The notes under the pieces are model-generated. The model searched no databases, was not told the DNA's origin, and saw only the letters and a program-made list of their open reading frames with translations. Shown in pieces: positions 36,705-45,350 of a stretch of 64,000 nt of DNA. The stretch's first letter is position 1; every line of letters starts with the position of its first letter. The position numbers were made by a program, and so were the translations under genes. Origin of the DNA: Schumannella luteola (lineage in GTDB: Bacteria; Actinomycetota; Actinomycetes; Actinomycetales; Microbacteriaceae); NCBI RefSeq assembly GCF_013408685.1, contig NZ_JACBZY010000001.1, positions 806,001 to 870,000 of the forward strand, written 5' to 3'.

Positions 36705-37370
36705 TCAGTGCAGGTGCAGGCCGGGCAGATTCAGCTCGTGCACCGAGGGAAAGCTGCCCGCCTCGGTCGCACTGAGCCCGGTCGTGGTGAGCGCCGCGAT
36801 GATCAGGGCGCCGAGCGCGACGCCGAGCAGGAAGCGCACGGTGCTCGCGGGCGAGGACTCCGGGGCGGGATGTCCGGTGCCCGTGCCGGTGCCGGTGCCC
36901 GTGCCGGTGCTGTTGTCAGGGGCGAGGGCGGCATCCGCGGTGTCGGCGGAGGACTCGGCGAGCGGTGCGGACGCCGCGACCGTGCGGCTGTCGTCGGCGC
37001 GACGGCGGGCGCGCATCCGCATCCCGAGTGCGACCGCGACGACCGTGTCGAGCAGGGTCGAGATCGCGAGGGGCAGCGCGGGCAGCGCCCGGGTGAACTC
37101 GGTCGAGTGGACGGCGGCCGCGACGAGCAGCAGTCCGATCCAGCCGAGCAGCGGCAGCAGCACGAACAGCAGCGCCAGTCGCTGCAACGGGGGCTCATCG
37201 CGGGCGAAGCAGAACGTGCCCCAGGCGAACTCGGCCGCGCCGAGCAGCGCGAAGGCCGTGCCCAGGGCGGGCGGCGCCCCGATCACGAGAGCGAGGTGGA
37301 TGAGCCCCGTGCCGAGCGCGGCGAAGCCCAGCCAGATGCGCAGCACCGGCGAGAGCGGCGGTACGGTCAA
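36705..37370 (-). CDS. Hypothetical membrane protein with Thr-Gly repeat
   Basis: Integral membrane protein of up to 221 aa with four helices in the first 120 residues, then a polar stretch with a (Thr-Gly)6 run encoded by six hexamers (36875-36910), a further helix (about 178-200) and a short end. No family recognised. The only in-frame start upstream is TTG at 37370; a GTG about 25 nt inside is an alternative. The hexamer run could vary in copy number without changing frame. Confidence 0.6.
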   Translation of the reverse strand: MTVPPLSPVLRIWLGFAALGTGLIHLALVIGAPPALGTAFALLGAAEFAWGTFCFARDEPPLQRLALLFVLLPLLGWIGLLLVAAAVHSTEFTRALPALPLAISTLLDTVVAVALGMRMRARRRADDSRTVAASAPLAESSADTADAALAPDNSTGTGTGTGTGTGHPAPESSPASTVRFLLGVALGALIIAALTTTGLSATEAGSFPSVHELNLPGLHLH

Positions 37371-37404
37371 CGGCGGCGGGCGCGGCGGGGCGGGCGCGAC
37401 GCGG

Positions 37405-37794
37405 TCAGCGGGCGGCCGACTTCGCCTTCGGGCGCTCGGCGCCGAGGCCGACCGCGAGCAGCACGACCGAGCTGGCGAAGTGCAGCACGTTGTCGGGGGC
37501 GTTGATCGCGAGGAAGTTGACCGGGGTTCCGAGCAGGAACAGTCCGGCGATGCCGAGCACGAGGTAGGCGGCGCCGACGACGGTGTTGACCGTGCGGGCC
37601 GAGTTCACCCCGCCGACGATCGCCGCGACGGCGAGGATGAGGCCGATCAGCAGGTGCGCGAAGTTGTGCAGCAGGTTGACGCCGAAGACGCCGAGCAGCA
37701 GCCCGCCGTCGGGCAGGAAGAAGCCCCACACGCCGATCGCGACGAAGAAGACGCCGAAGATCGTGCCGAGCAGGCGGTTGGGTGACGACAGCAT
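37405..37794 (-). CDS. DUF4383 domain membrane protein
   Basis: Membrane protein, 129 aa with four helices: RLLGTIFGVFFVAIGVWGF, LLHNFAHLLIGLILAVAA, the TVVGAAYLVLGIAG segment and a last helix after NAPDNVLHFASSVVLL. The conserved HNFAHL and DNVLHF match DUF4383, common in actinobacteria and of unknown function. GGAGGGG precedes the ATG. It lies 34 nt upstream of the Thr-Gly-repeat protein on the same strand, so they may be co-transcribed. Confidence 0.82.
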   Translation of the reverse strand: MLSSPNRLLGTIFGVFFVAIGVWGFFLPDGGLLLGVFGVNLLHNFAHLLIGLILAVAAIVGGVNSARTVNTVVGAAYLVLGIAGLFLLGTPVNFLAINAPDNVLHFASSVVLLAVGLGAERPKAKSAAR

Positions 37795-37892
37795 CGGCCC
37801 CTCCGATTCCCCCGGGCGCCTCGGGCGGGCGCCGCTGAGGTCAGGGTATCCGCGAGCGTCGCTCGAGCAAACCCTGCGGCCGCTGTGCCGGG

Positions 37893-37962
37893 CCCCGTGA
37901 GAGTACGCGGATTGCGGCATCGGGCCCGGCGTGTCCGGCGCAGAGTGCGTACTTTCACGGGG
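37893..37962. repeat. 70-nt intergenic inverted repeat
   Basis: CCCCGTGAGAGTACGC (37893-37908) and GCGTACTTTCACGGGG (37947-37962) pair over 16 nt with one G-T wobble, giving a 70-nt element. It starts 28 nt beyond the stop of the dienelactone hydrolase-like gene (minus strand). Confidence 0.82.
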
Positions 37963-37989
37963 ATGCGCGCGGGGGATGCGCCGGCGCGG

Positions 37990-38637
37990 TCAGTTCGTGA
38001 GCTGCGACTCGAGGAACGAGGCCGAGCGGGCGAACGCCAGCGCCGCCGCCTCCCGGTCGAACTCGCCGCCGACCGTGCCGTTCGCGAAGCCGTGCCGGGT
38101 CGTCGGGTAGGCGTGCTGCTCGATCGGGGTCCCGTCGTCTTTGAGACGGGCGATGAACGCGCCCGGCTCGGCGCCCTCGGGCCACTCGTCGACCTCGGCG
38201 AGATGCAGCAGCACGGGCGCCGGCAGCACGCCGTGCACGTTCTCGGCGAGCGTCGCGTAGTAGGCGACCACCGCATCCACCGCCCCGGTCTGGGCGAAGC
38301 GCAGCCCGTGCCAGCCGCCGATCGAGAAGCCGATCACGCCGATGCGGGTGCTGCCCTCGCTGCGCAGCTGCTCGAGCGCGAGGTCGATCTCGGCGTCGAC
38401 GCCGTCGTCGGTGAGGGTCGTGAGCAGTCGCTCGGCCTGCTCACCGTCGACGGTCGCGACGCCGTCGTAGAGGTCGGGCACGAGCACCCGGAATCCGACG
38501 CGCGACAGCGCCTCGGCGTAGTTCTCGAGCCACGGCAGCCGGCCGTACCAGTCGTGCACGACGATGACCCCGGGGTCACCGGGGCGGCCGTACTCGAGCG
38601 GCACGCCGGGATGAGGGATCGGCACGAGCTCTTCCAC
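37990..38637 (-). CDS. Dienelactone hydrolase-family alpha/beta hydrolase
   Basis: Cytoplasmic alpha/beta hydrolase, 215 aa. The oxyanion region is VIVVHDWYGRLPW, the nucleophile elbow GFSIGG (serine, where true dienelactone hydrolases have cysteine), the acid in LAEVDEW and the histidine in TTRHGFANG. The fold and length match the family; the serine suggests general esterase or peptidase-like activity. It starts with GTG at 38637. Substrate unknown. Confidence 0.85.
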   Translation of the reverse strand: MEELVPIPHPGVPLEYGRPGDPGVIVVHDWYGRLPWLENYAEALSRVGFRVLVPDLYDGVATVDGEQAERLLTTLTDDGVDAEIDLALEQLRSEGSTRIGVIGFSIGGWHGLRFAQTGAVDAVVAYYATLAENVHGVLPAPVLLHLAEVDEWPEGAEPGAFIARLKDDGTPIEQHAYPTTRHGFANGTVGGEFDREAAALAFARSASFLESQLTN

Positions 38638-38691
38638 GCGCCCATTCTGACCGTTCCACCCCCGCCTGCCGAGGTCTGCGCGGCGGGTTTC

Positions 38692-39216
38692 TCAGGATGA
38701 CGGGGGCGGGTCCGCCGGTTCGGCGGCGGATGCGGCGGATTCTGCGGAGATGCGCGCGGGCCCGGAAGCGGACGTCGACGTGGACGTGGATGCGCGCCGC
38801 CGCCACAGCACCGGTGCGGTCGCCAGCACGAACACCGCGAAGGCCGTCTGCGTCACCAGGCCGAAGCCGATCTGGCCGGGCGCGGCCCCCGGCATCCCGA
38901 TCGCGAAGGTCATCGTGGCGTTGACGGCCACGTCGGCGATCATGATCCCCGCGCCGAGCACGACGGCGGCGCGGCGCCAGCGCAGTGCGGCGAGGCCCTC
39001 GCGGGTGGGTGCGCCTCCGAGCATCAGCACGATCACGGTCGGATCGAGCGCGGTCAGCGCGACCCAGAACGCCCGCACCGCGGTCGGCGCGCCCTCGTAG
39101 ACGTCGATGCCGCCGAGCGCGACGTCGATCACGTGCGTCGTGGTGCCGACGGCGAAGCCGAGCATCCACAGCACGCGGATCGCGAGGTGGATGCGGGCCG
39201 AGCGTGCGTCGTCCAT
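38692..39216 (-). CDS. Hypothetical four-helix membrane protein
   Basis: Membrane protein, 174 aa with four helices and a Ser/Thr/Ala/Pro-rich tail of about 35 residues. Residues 12-30 (RVLWMLGFAVGTTTHVIDV) and ALTALDPTVIVLMLG resemble small uncharacterised actinobacterial membrane proteins. On the minus strand TAGCCT (39223-39228) lies 6 nt before the ATG, suggesting leaderless translation. Function unknown. Confidence 0.62.
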   Translation of the reverse strand: MDDARSARIHLAIRVLWMLGFAVGTTTHVIDVALGGIDVYEGAPTAVRAFWVALTALDPTVIVLMLGGAPTREGLAALRWRRAAVVLGAGIMIADVAVNATMTFAIGMPGAAPGQIGFGLVTQTAFAVFVLATAPVLWRRRASTSTSTSASGPARISAESAASAAEPADPPPSS

Positions 39217-39260
39217 CGCGTGAGGCTAGCGCGGCGGGGGCGGGCGACTGACGCGGCGGC

Positions 39261-39953
39261 TCAGTCGATCCAGACGACGATGCCGCGCGCCTCGTGCAGC
39301 ACGGCGGCGACGCCGGCGCGCACGGCCCGGTCGCAGCGCGCCGAGGTGAAGCTCTTCGGGTCGTAGTTCGAGGGCGTGCCGAGTCCCTCGCCGCGGAACG
39401 ACGCGCCCGTCCAGTCGACGGCGGTCACGTTGCCGGTCGGCTCGGCGACCTCGGCGCCGATCACGAGGAACTGCTGGTCGAGGTGGTTCGCGGTGACGAG
39501 GGCGAGCGCGTCGACGAGGTCGTTGCCGGCGCTGATGATCAGGTCGGGCTTCTGCTCCATCGCCTCGACGATCGCGGCGACCTTGTCGTGCCCGGCGGTG
39601 ACCGTGCGCAGTGAGGCCTTCTCCGCTTCGGCCCAGCGCACGACCGAGTCGTCGATCGTGGCGACCGTCGCATCCTCGTCGTCGGTCTTCAGCAGCACGA
39701 CCCGCATGCCGGGCGACGGATGCACGGAATCCCAGCTGCCCTCGCGCGGGTGGATGGTCGCCTCCGGCGACGGGCTCGCGCTCGGCAGGAAGCCGGCGCC
39801 GAGCTCGCCGATCGCACTCGGAGCGGCGTGCGGACGGCCCCAGTCGTCGCCCGCGCAGCCGGCGAGCCCGGCCACCAGCGCCACCACCGCGAGGCCGCCG
39901 ACGGCGACCGTGGTGCGCGCGAGTGCGGCGCCGAGGGGCGAGCGAGCGGGCAC
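39261..39953 (-). CDS. Lipoprotein resembling BMP/PnrA-type binding proteins
   Basis: Exported lipoprotein of about 230 aa. From the GTG at 39953 (AAGGA 7 nt upstream) the signal peptide ends at LAGLAGC. A domain resembling the C-terminal part of basic membrane protein/PnrA binding proteins follows: LKTDDEDATVATIDDSVVRWAE, KVAAIVEAMEQKPDLIISAGN, QQFLVIGAEVAEPTGNVTAVD, and SFRGEGLG. It is shorter than complete BMP proteins (about 300 aa) and no permease or ATPase is near, so it may be degenerate or act alone. An ATG at 40073 would add 40 Arg/Pro-rich residues. Confidence 0.6.
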   Translation of the reverse strand: MPARSPLGAALARTTVAVGGLAVVALVAGLAGCAGDDWGRPHAAPSAIGELGAGFLPSASPSPEATIHPREGSWDSVHPSPGMRVVLLKTDDEDATVATIDDSVVRWAEAEKASLRTVTAGHDKVAAIVEAMEQKPDLIISAGNDLVDALALVTANHLDQQFLVIGAEVAEPTGNVTAVDWTGASFRGEGLGTPSNYDPKSFTSARCDRAVRAGVAAVLHEARGIVVWID

Positions 39954-40224
39954 GGCGGGATCCTTCGGGGCGGCGGGGAAACGGGCGGAGCGACGAGCGA
40001 GGCGTCGACGCGGGGGAGTCGGTGCTCGCGACGGCGGGGTGAGCACGCGTCGGGCGAGGGAAGTCTGACCCATGCCGCGGCGGCGCATCCACTCCAGACC
40101 TGGGCGTTCGCCCGCCGTTCACCGATCCGACTCCGCGCGTTCGCGCGACCCCGCGAATCTCTCGCCGTCGAGCCCGAGCGACCTCCGCCGAACCCGCCGA
40201 CACCCGCGAACCCCGGAAGCCCCC

Positions 40225-41586
40225 ATGCCCCACCGCTCCCCCTCGCGTGCCGCCCGCACGTCATTCACCTCCTCCCGCAGCGCAGCCGTCGGTACGCCCG
40301 CAGCTCGCACGCCCGGCCGCATCGTCGCCCGCCTGCGTCGCATCCAGCCGATCGTCGCGACCGCGCTCGCCGCGGCCGCCGCCCTGCTCGCGGTCGTCGC
40401 GCCCGCCCTCGAGAGCGCCCCGGCCGAGGCGCACGGCTTCACGAGCGTCGTCTACGCCGACGTGTCGGGCGACCGCGACGGCGGCGTGCACGCGACCCTC
40501 CAGCTCGAGTACGACCTGCTGATCGTGTCGGCGGCGGACGCCGCGGGCGGCGACGACGAGCTGTTCTACTCGGGAACCGACGCCTTCGACTCCAAGGACC
40601 CGAAGGCCGAGATGGCGGTCGTCGAGAAGCACGAGCCGGTCATCGTCGACTACATCGCCCAGCGCTTCCAGGTGAAGACCGGCAGCGGGGATGCGGCCGA
40701 GACCTGCAAGCTGACGGCGACGGGCGACCTGAGCATGACCTTCCAGCAGGATGCGCCGTACATCGTCATCCCCTTCGACGTGGCCTGCGCCGACAGCACC
40801 GCCACCGCGCACGAGATCACGAGCACCCTGTTCCCCGACAGCGAGCAGTTCGTGAAGTCGACGAAGACGATCGTCACCTACGAGATCGACGGGCAGAAGG
40901 GCAGCGCCTCGCTCGATGCGCAGCAGACCTCGTTCTCGACCGAGCAGAGCTTCGGCGAGCGGTTCTGGGAGTTCTTCCACCTCGGCGCCGAGCACCTGCT
41001 GACCGGCATCGACCACATCCTGTTCCTGCTGGCTCTGATCGCCGGATCCCGCCGCCTGCGCGAGGTCGTGCTCGCTGCGACGACGTTCACGATCGCCCAC
41101 TCGGTGACGTTCATCCTCGCCGCGACCCACCTGGTCTCGGCGCCGAGCGAGTTCGTCGAGCCGATCATCGCGCTGTCGATCGCGGTCGTCGCCGGCTGGC
41201 ACCTGTGGCGGCTGTGGCGCCAGCGTCGCACGCACGAGGTCGACCACCTCGATCAGGCGACCGGGTTCCTGCGTCTCGACCGTGCCGGCTGGCTGCGACT
41301 GCTCGCGGTGTTCCTGTTCGGGCTCGTGCACGGCCTCGGCTTCGCGAGCGCGCTCGGCATCGACGAGCCGTGGTCGTGGACGCTGCTGTGGTCGCTGCTC
41401 GTCTTCAACGTCGGCATCGAGGCGGTGCAGCTGGGCATCATCGCGATCGTCTTCCCGCTGCTCATGCTGCTGCGCCGCCGGGTGCCGAAGGTCGGCCGCT
41501 GGGTCACCGGCATCGTCGCGGGCGGCGTCGCGCTCATGGGCCTCATCTGGTTCGTCGAGCGCATCCTCGGCATCGACTGGATCTGA
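40225..41586 (+). CDS. HupE/UreJ-family membrane protein
   Basis: Membrane protein, 453 aa. A signal peptide (about 40-70) leads to an extracellular domain (about 72-245), then seven helices (about 260-450) with FFHLGAEHLLTGIDHILFLLALI, TIAHSVTFILA, and VFLFGLVHGLGFASALG, the His-rich motifs of the HupE/UreJ_2 group, thought to bind or carry nickel or cobalt. The ATG at 40225 follows GGAAG; the frame is open further upstream without coding character. No hydrogenase or urease gene is present, so substrate is unclear. Confidence 0.85.
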   Translation: MPHRSPSRAARTSFTSSRSAAVGTPAARTPGRIVARLRRIQPIVATALAAAAALLAVVAPALESAPAEAHGFTSVVYADVSGDRDGGVHATLQLEYDLLIVSAADAAGGDDELFYSGTDAFDSKDPKAEMAVVEKHEPVIVDYIAQRFQVKTGSGDAAETCKLTATGDLSMTFQQDAPYIVIPFDVACADSTATAHEITSTLFPDSEQFVKSTKTIVTYEIDGQKGSASLDAQQTSFSTEQSFGERFWEFFHLGAEHLLTGIDHILFLLALIAGSRRLREVVLAATTFTIAHSVTFILAATHLVSAPSEFVEPIIALSIAVVAGWHLWRLWRQRRTHEVDHLDQATGFLRLDRAGWLRLLAVFLFGLVHGLGFASALGIDEPWSWTLLWSLLVFNVGIEAVQLGIIAIVFPLLMLLRRRVPKVGRWVTGIVAGGVALMGLIWFVERILGIDWI

Positions 41587-41721
41587 CCCGATCGAGCGGG
41601 CGGATGCGCGCATCCGCCCGCCGCGCCGCCTGCGAGACAGGCGTCGGGCAAGCCTGCACAGTCCGCACGCTTTAAGGCTCTTCCCAGGTTTTCACCCGGT
41701 GCAACTTCCCCACCGCCGACT

Positions 41722-41739
41722 GTTCGCCGACCGTTCACC
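41722..41739 (+). promoter_or_regulatory. Candidate PhoP box (phosphate starvation)
   Basis: GTTCGCC (41722-41728) and GTTCACC (41733-41739) are direct repeats with 11-nt period, as in actinobacterial PHO boxes; another TTCACCC is at 41691. They lie about 85-100 nt before a secreted phosphatase gene. Confidence 0.55.
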
Positions 41740-41820
41740 ACCCGCCGCGACCTTGAACCTCGCACCATCAGCTTCACCTCTGCACGACCTACCCCCACTC
41801 ACTTCTCGGAACGGACACTC

Positions 41821-43827
41821 ATGTCTTCCCCCTTCCTCTCGGACGCGCTCGTGCGTCCGCGTCGCCGCGTCGCCGCGGTGCTGACCTGCGCGGCCCTGGC
41901 CACGTCGGTCGCGCTCGGCGGACTCGTCGCCGCGGCGCCCGCGCACGCGGCTGACGCCGTCACCTCGTCGGGCATCGTGCTCGGCGTGGGCGCCGACGAG
42001 TCGCAGCGCATCGTCACCTGGTACACCTCGGCCGACACCGCCCAGTCGGTGCAGCTCGCCCCGACCTCGCAGCTCGTCAACGGAGAGTTCCCGGCCAGCG
42101 CCACGCTCTTCTCGGCGACCGGCGCGGCGAACATCGCCACCAGCGGCGGCTTCAACCGTCACGCCACCGTGTCGGGCCTGAAGGAGAACACCGCGTACTC
42201 CTACCGCGTCGGCTCGGCCGACGGCGGATGGTCGAAGGCCTACGCCTTCAAGACCCAGACCTTCGACGGCGACTACGACTTCCTCTTCTTCGGCGACCCG
42301 CAGATCGGCTCGTCGGGCGACGCGGTCAAGGACGGCGCCGGCTGGGCCGACACCCTCAACGTGGCCACCGCCGCGAACCCGAACGCCGAGCTGCTCGTCT
42401 CGGGCGGCGACCAGGTCGAGACCGCGAACACCGAGTCGCAGTGGGACCAGTTCCTCGCTCCCGACCAGCTGCGTCAGGTGCCGTGGGCCGCGACCATCGG
42501 AAACCACGACGTGGGCGGCAAGGCCTACGACCAGCACTTCTCGACGCCGAACACCGACCGCAGCGCGGCCTACTACAAGGGCGGCACCGCGGGCACCGGC
42601 ACCGAGTCGGGCGGCGACTACTGGTACATCTACAAGGACACGCTGTTCATCGACCTGAACAGCAACTCCTACGTCTCGAACAACGCGAACGGCAGCGGCG
42701 GTGACGCGGCGCACATCGCGTACGTGACCGACGTCATCCAGAAGCACCAGGCCGAGGCCAAGTACACGGTGCTCGTGTACCACCACTCGATCTACTCGGC
42801 GGCCGACCACGCGAAGGACGCCGACAACAAGATCCGTCGCGTCGACTTCCCGACCACGTTCTCGAAGCTCGGCGTCGACCTGGTGCTGCAGGGCCACGAC
42901 CACGTCTACACCCGCAGCTACGAGATCAAGAACGGCATCAAGGCCAACCCGGCCGAGCAGCCGAACCAGAACGAGGTCTTCCCCGGCCCCGGCGGCGTGA
43001 TCTACGTGACCGCGAACTCGGCCTCGGGCTCGAAGTACTACGACATCACCACGCCCGACAACTCGGGCACGAGCGGCGCCGGCAACGGCCCCGACGCGCT
43101 GAACCCGAAGAACTACTGGTACAACTCGGTTCAGAACCAGGAGCACGTGCGCAACTACACGAAGGTCTCGGTTCAGAAGGACCAGCTCGTCGTGCAGACC
43201 ATGCGCAGCGGCACCTGCGACGCCCCGAACGCGGCCGTCGAGCGCGGCAACGTCAAGTGGTGCGGCCCCGACAACGGCGCCTCCGCCGCCCAGGGCGTCG
43301 GCTCGATCGTCGACTCGGTCACCATCCACAAGGCGCACGGCAACGGCCAGGACATCCAGGTCACGGTTCCCGACGCGGCTCCCGGTGAGTTCGGCTGGAC
43401 GATCGACGGCCGCAACGGCCTGGTCGACCTCGGCACCGCCTCGACCGACGTGAACAGCGACTTCTTCGCGGCGAAGGGCGCGATCAACCCGATCGCGGTC
43501 AACGACTCGCGTCGTGCGCTGTCGCCCTGGTCGATCTCGGCCTCCGTCGGCGACTTCCGCGACGGCACCAAGACCTTCTCGGGCAAGTACCTGGGCTGGA
43601 CCCCGAAGGTGGTCCAGGCCGGTGCCGGAGCGGTCGCCGGTGCGCCGATCAAGTCGGGCTACGACGGCGGCGACGGCCTCTCGGTCGCGCGCAACCTCGC
43701 GGCTGCGGCCCAGGGTCACGAGCGCGGCACCGCCAAGCTCGGCGCCGACCTCGACCTGAAGATCCCCGGATCGACGGGCAAGGGCTCGTACCGCGCGACC
43801 CTCACCATCACGGCGCTGTCGAGCTGA
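41821..43827 (+). CDS. Secreted purple acid phosphatase-like metallophosphoesterase
   Basis: Exported enzyme of 668 aa. A signal peptide ends at APAHA (about 43) and is followed by an N-terminal fibronectin-like purple-acid-phosphatase domain (about 46-145: QRIVTWYTSADTAQSVQL). The metallophosphoesterase domain (about 150-430) has the five blocks FFGDPQ, SGGDQVE, GNHD, YHHS and GHDHVYTR, which bind two metals. A C-terminal beta-rich part (about 470-668) follows. It probably releases phosphate from organic esters outside the cell, consistent with the Pho-type repeats upstream. Confidence 0.92.
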   Translation: MSSPFLSDALVRPRRRVAAVLTCAALATSVALGGLVAAAPAHAADAVTSSGIVLGVGADESQRIVTWYTSADTAQSVQLAPTSQLVNGEFPASATLFSATGAANIATSGGFNRHATVSGLKENTAYSYRVGSADGGWSKAYAFKTQTFDGDYDFLFFGDPQIGSSGDAVKDGAGWADTLNVATAANPNAELLVSGGDQVETANTESQWDQFLAPDQLRQVPWAATIGNHDVGGKAYDQHFSTPNTDRSAAYYKGGTAGTGTESGGDYWYIYKDTLFIDLNSNSYVSNNANGSGGDAAHIAYVTDVIQKHQAEAKYTVLVYHHSIYSAADHAKDADNKIRRVDFPTTFSKLGVDLVLQGHDHVYTRSYEIKNGIKANPAEQPNQNEVFPGPGGVIYVTANSASGSKYYDITTPDNSGTSGAGNGPDALNPKNYWYNSVQNQEHVRNYTKVSVQKDQLVVQTMRSGTCDAPNAAVERGNVKWCGPDNGASAAQGVGSIVDSVTIHKAHGNGQDIQVTVPDAAPGEFGWTIDGRNGLVDLGTASTDVNSDFFAAKGAINPIAVNDSRRALSPWSISASVGDFRDGTKTFSGKYLGWTPKVVQAGAGAVAGAPIKSGYDGGDGLSVARNLAAAAQGHERGTAKLGADLDLKIPGSTGKGSYRATLTITALSS

Positions 43828-43867
43828 CGCTCTGACACGGTCCTCGTGACCGCGCTGAACAGCTGAC

Positions 43868-43906
43868 GCCCGGTGGGGCGGGTGCACCGCATCCGCCCCA
43901 CCGGGC
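43868..43906 (+). terminator. Terminator hairpin after the phosphatase gene
   Basis: Perfect 14-bp stem GCCCGGTGGGGCGG with CCGCCCCACCGGGC and an 11-nt loop, 41 nt after the stop; followed by only a short TT, not a U-tract. Confidence 0.82.
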
Positions 43907-44011
43907 TTCGGCCGTTCGACCGGAGGGCTGGATGCGCGCCGCACGCCGGCCGCATCCGCGCTCCATCTCCCCTGAACTCCCCTCCCCCACCGACTTCCCG
44001 AGGATCACGCC

Positions 44012-45181
44012 ATGACCGCGTCCATCCGCCCCGCCCGCCGCGCCGGCATCCGTCTCGCCGCCGCCGGACTCGCCGCGCTGCTCGCCGCCGGCGCCGCCGC
44101 GGCACTCGCGCCGGCCTCCGCCGCGCACGCCGCCGACGACGACGTCACCTGGACCGTGCGCACCGCCGCCAACGACTTCGGCGCCGACCGCACCGCCTAC
44201 GGCTACACGATCACGCCCGGCGAGAAGGTCGACGACGCCCTCGTCGTCGCCAACCGGGGGGATGAGGCGCTCGACCTGGGCGTGTACGCCGCCGACGGCT
44301 ACACGACCGACAGCGGCCAGTTCGACATCCTCGCCGCCGTCGAGAAGTCGAAGAACCTCGGCCTCTGGGCCGTGCCGAAGAGCGACCGCGTCGTCGTGCA
44401 GCCCGGGCAGACCGTCGAGGTGCCGTTCACGGTCAGCGTTCCGAAGAACGCGACGCCGGGCGACTACGTGGGCGGCATCGTGACCTCGCTCACCCAGCCC
44501 GACGCCGACCAGGGCATCAACGTCGACCGCCGCCTCGGCGTGAAGATGTCGATCCGCGTCGGAGGCGACCTGACCCCGTCGCTGGCGATCGAGAACGGAT
44601 CCGTGTCGTACGGCGGCGGGCTCAACCCCTTCGCGGGCGGCGACGCGACCGTGCAGTACACGCTGCACAACACCGGCAACGCCGTGCTGTCGGCGCACCA
44701 GGAAGTCACCCTGACCGGGCCCTTCGGCTGGTTCCCGGTGTCGCTCGGCGAGGTCGCCGAGCCGCCGCAGCTGCTGCCCGGCGACAGCTGGGATGTGAAG
44801 CTGACCGGTCACGACGTGCCCGCGGTGTTCGCGCTGTTCGGCACCGTGAAGGTCACGCCGCTCGTCGTCGACGCGGCCAAGTCGACCACGCCGCTCGCCG
44901 ACGTCGAGCAGACCATCGTCGGGCAGGCCGTGCCGTGGACGCTGCTCGTCGTCATCCTCGTGATCGCCGCCCTCGTGGTGTTCCTGCTGCGTCGCCGCCG
45001 CCGGGTCGTCGCGGTCGCGAAGTCGCGGGAGGACGACCGCGTCGCGGAGGCCGTCGAGAAGGCGCTCGCCGCGGAGAAGGCGAAGAAGGGCGGGGCCGCG
45101 GTCGAGGAGCCGGAGGAATCGGAGGAATCGGCGTCGGAGGACGAGACGGCGGCGGTTCCCGTCGGCTCGGGCAAGGACTGA
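44012..45181 (+). CDS. Surface protein with DUF916/WxL-interacting-type domain and C-terminal membrane anchor
   Basis: Exported protein, 389 aa. Signal peptide to about residue 40 (SAAHA-AD), then DUF916-like ectodomain (about 42-180: YGYTITPGEKVDDALVVANRGDEALDLGVYAADG; VEVPFTVSVPKNATPGDYVGGIV), a second beta domain (about 185-300), a TM helix (about 310-330) and an Arg- then Glu-rich cytoplasmic tail. In Gram-positive bacteria this arrangement binds peptidoglycan and WxL proteins; no WxL protein is adjacent. Function inferred. Confidence 0.8.
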   Translation: MTASIRPARRAGIRLAAAGLAALLAAGAAAALAPASAAHAADDDVTWTVRTAANDFGADRTAYGYTITPGEKVDDALVVANRGDEALDLGVYAADGYTTDSGQFDILAAVEKSKNLGLWAVPKSDRVVVQPGQTVEVPFTVSVPKNATPGDYVGGIVTSLTQPDADQGINVDRRLGVKMSIRVGGDLTPSLAIENGSVSYGGGLNPFAGGDATVQYTLHNTGNAVLSAHQEVTLTGPFGWFPVSLGEVAEPPQLLPGDSWDVKLTGHDVPAVFALFGTVKVTPLVVDAAKSTTPLADVEQTIVGQAVPWTLLVVILVIAALVVFLLRRRRRVVAVAKSREDDRVAEAVEKALAAEKAKKGGAAVEEPEESEESASEDETAAVPVGSGKD

Positions 45182-45216
45182 CCGCGCAGCTGGCTGAGTT
45201 CTCCCGATTCGGGTCT

Positions 45217-45307
45217 CGCAATTCAGGATCCGACGGCGAATCGGGATCGAAATCGGTGGGAATCGGAGCCCGATCCTGAATTGTGCTGGATCGGATCCTG
45301 AATTGCG
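45217..45307. repeat. Intergenic inverted repeat with a duplicated right arm
   Basis: CGCAATTCAGGATC (45217-45230) pairs with GATCCTGAATTGTG (45272-45285), a 69-nt element with one wobble. A second right arm, TCGGATCCTGAATTGCG (45291-45307), pairs with the left arm over 17 nt. It begins 36 nt after the DUF916 gene stop. Confidence 0.82.
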
Positions 45308-45350
45308 AAGAGGTCGGCGCGGTGTCGGCGGCGCGGCGCACACTGAGGGC

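Noticed and set aside
40072-40224. N-terminal extension of the HupE-like protein to 40072.
   Set aside because: The 51 residues are Arg/Pro/Ser-rich with no coding character, and GGAAG precedes the ATG at 40225.
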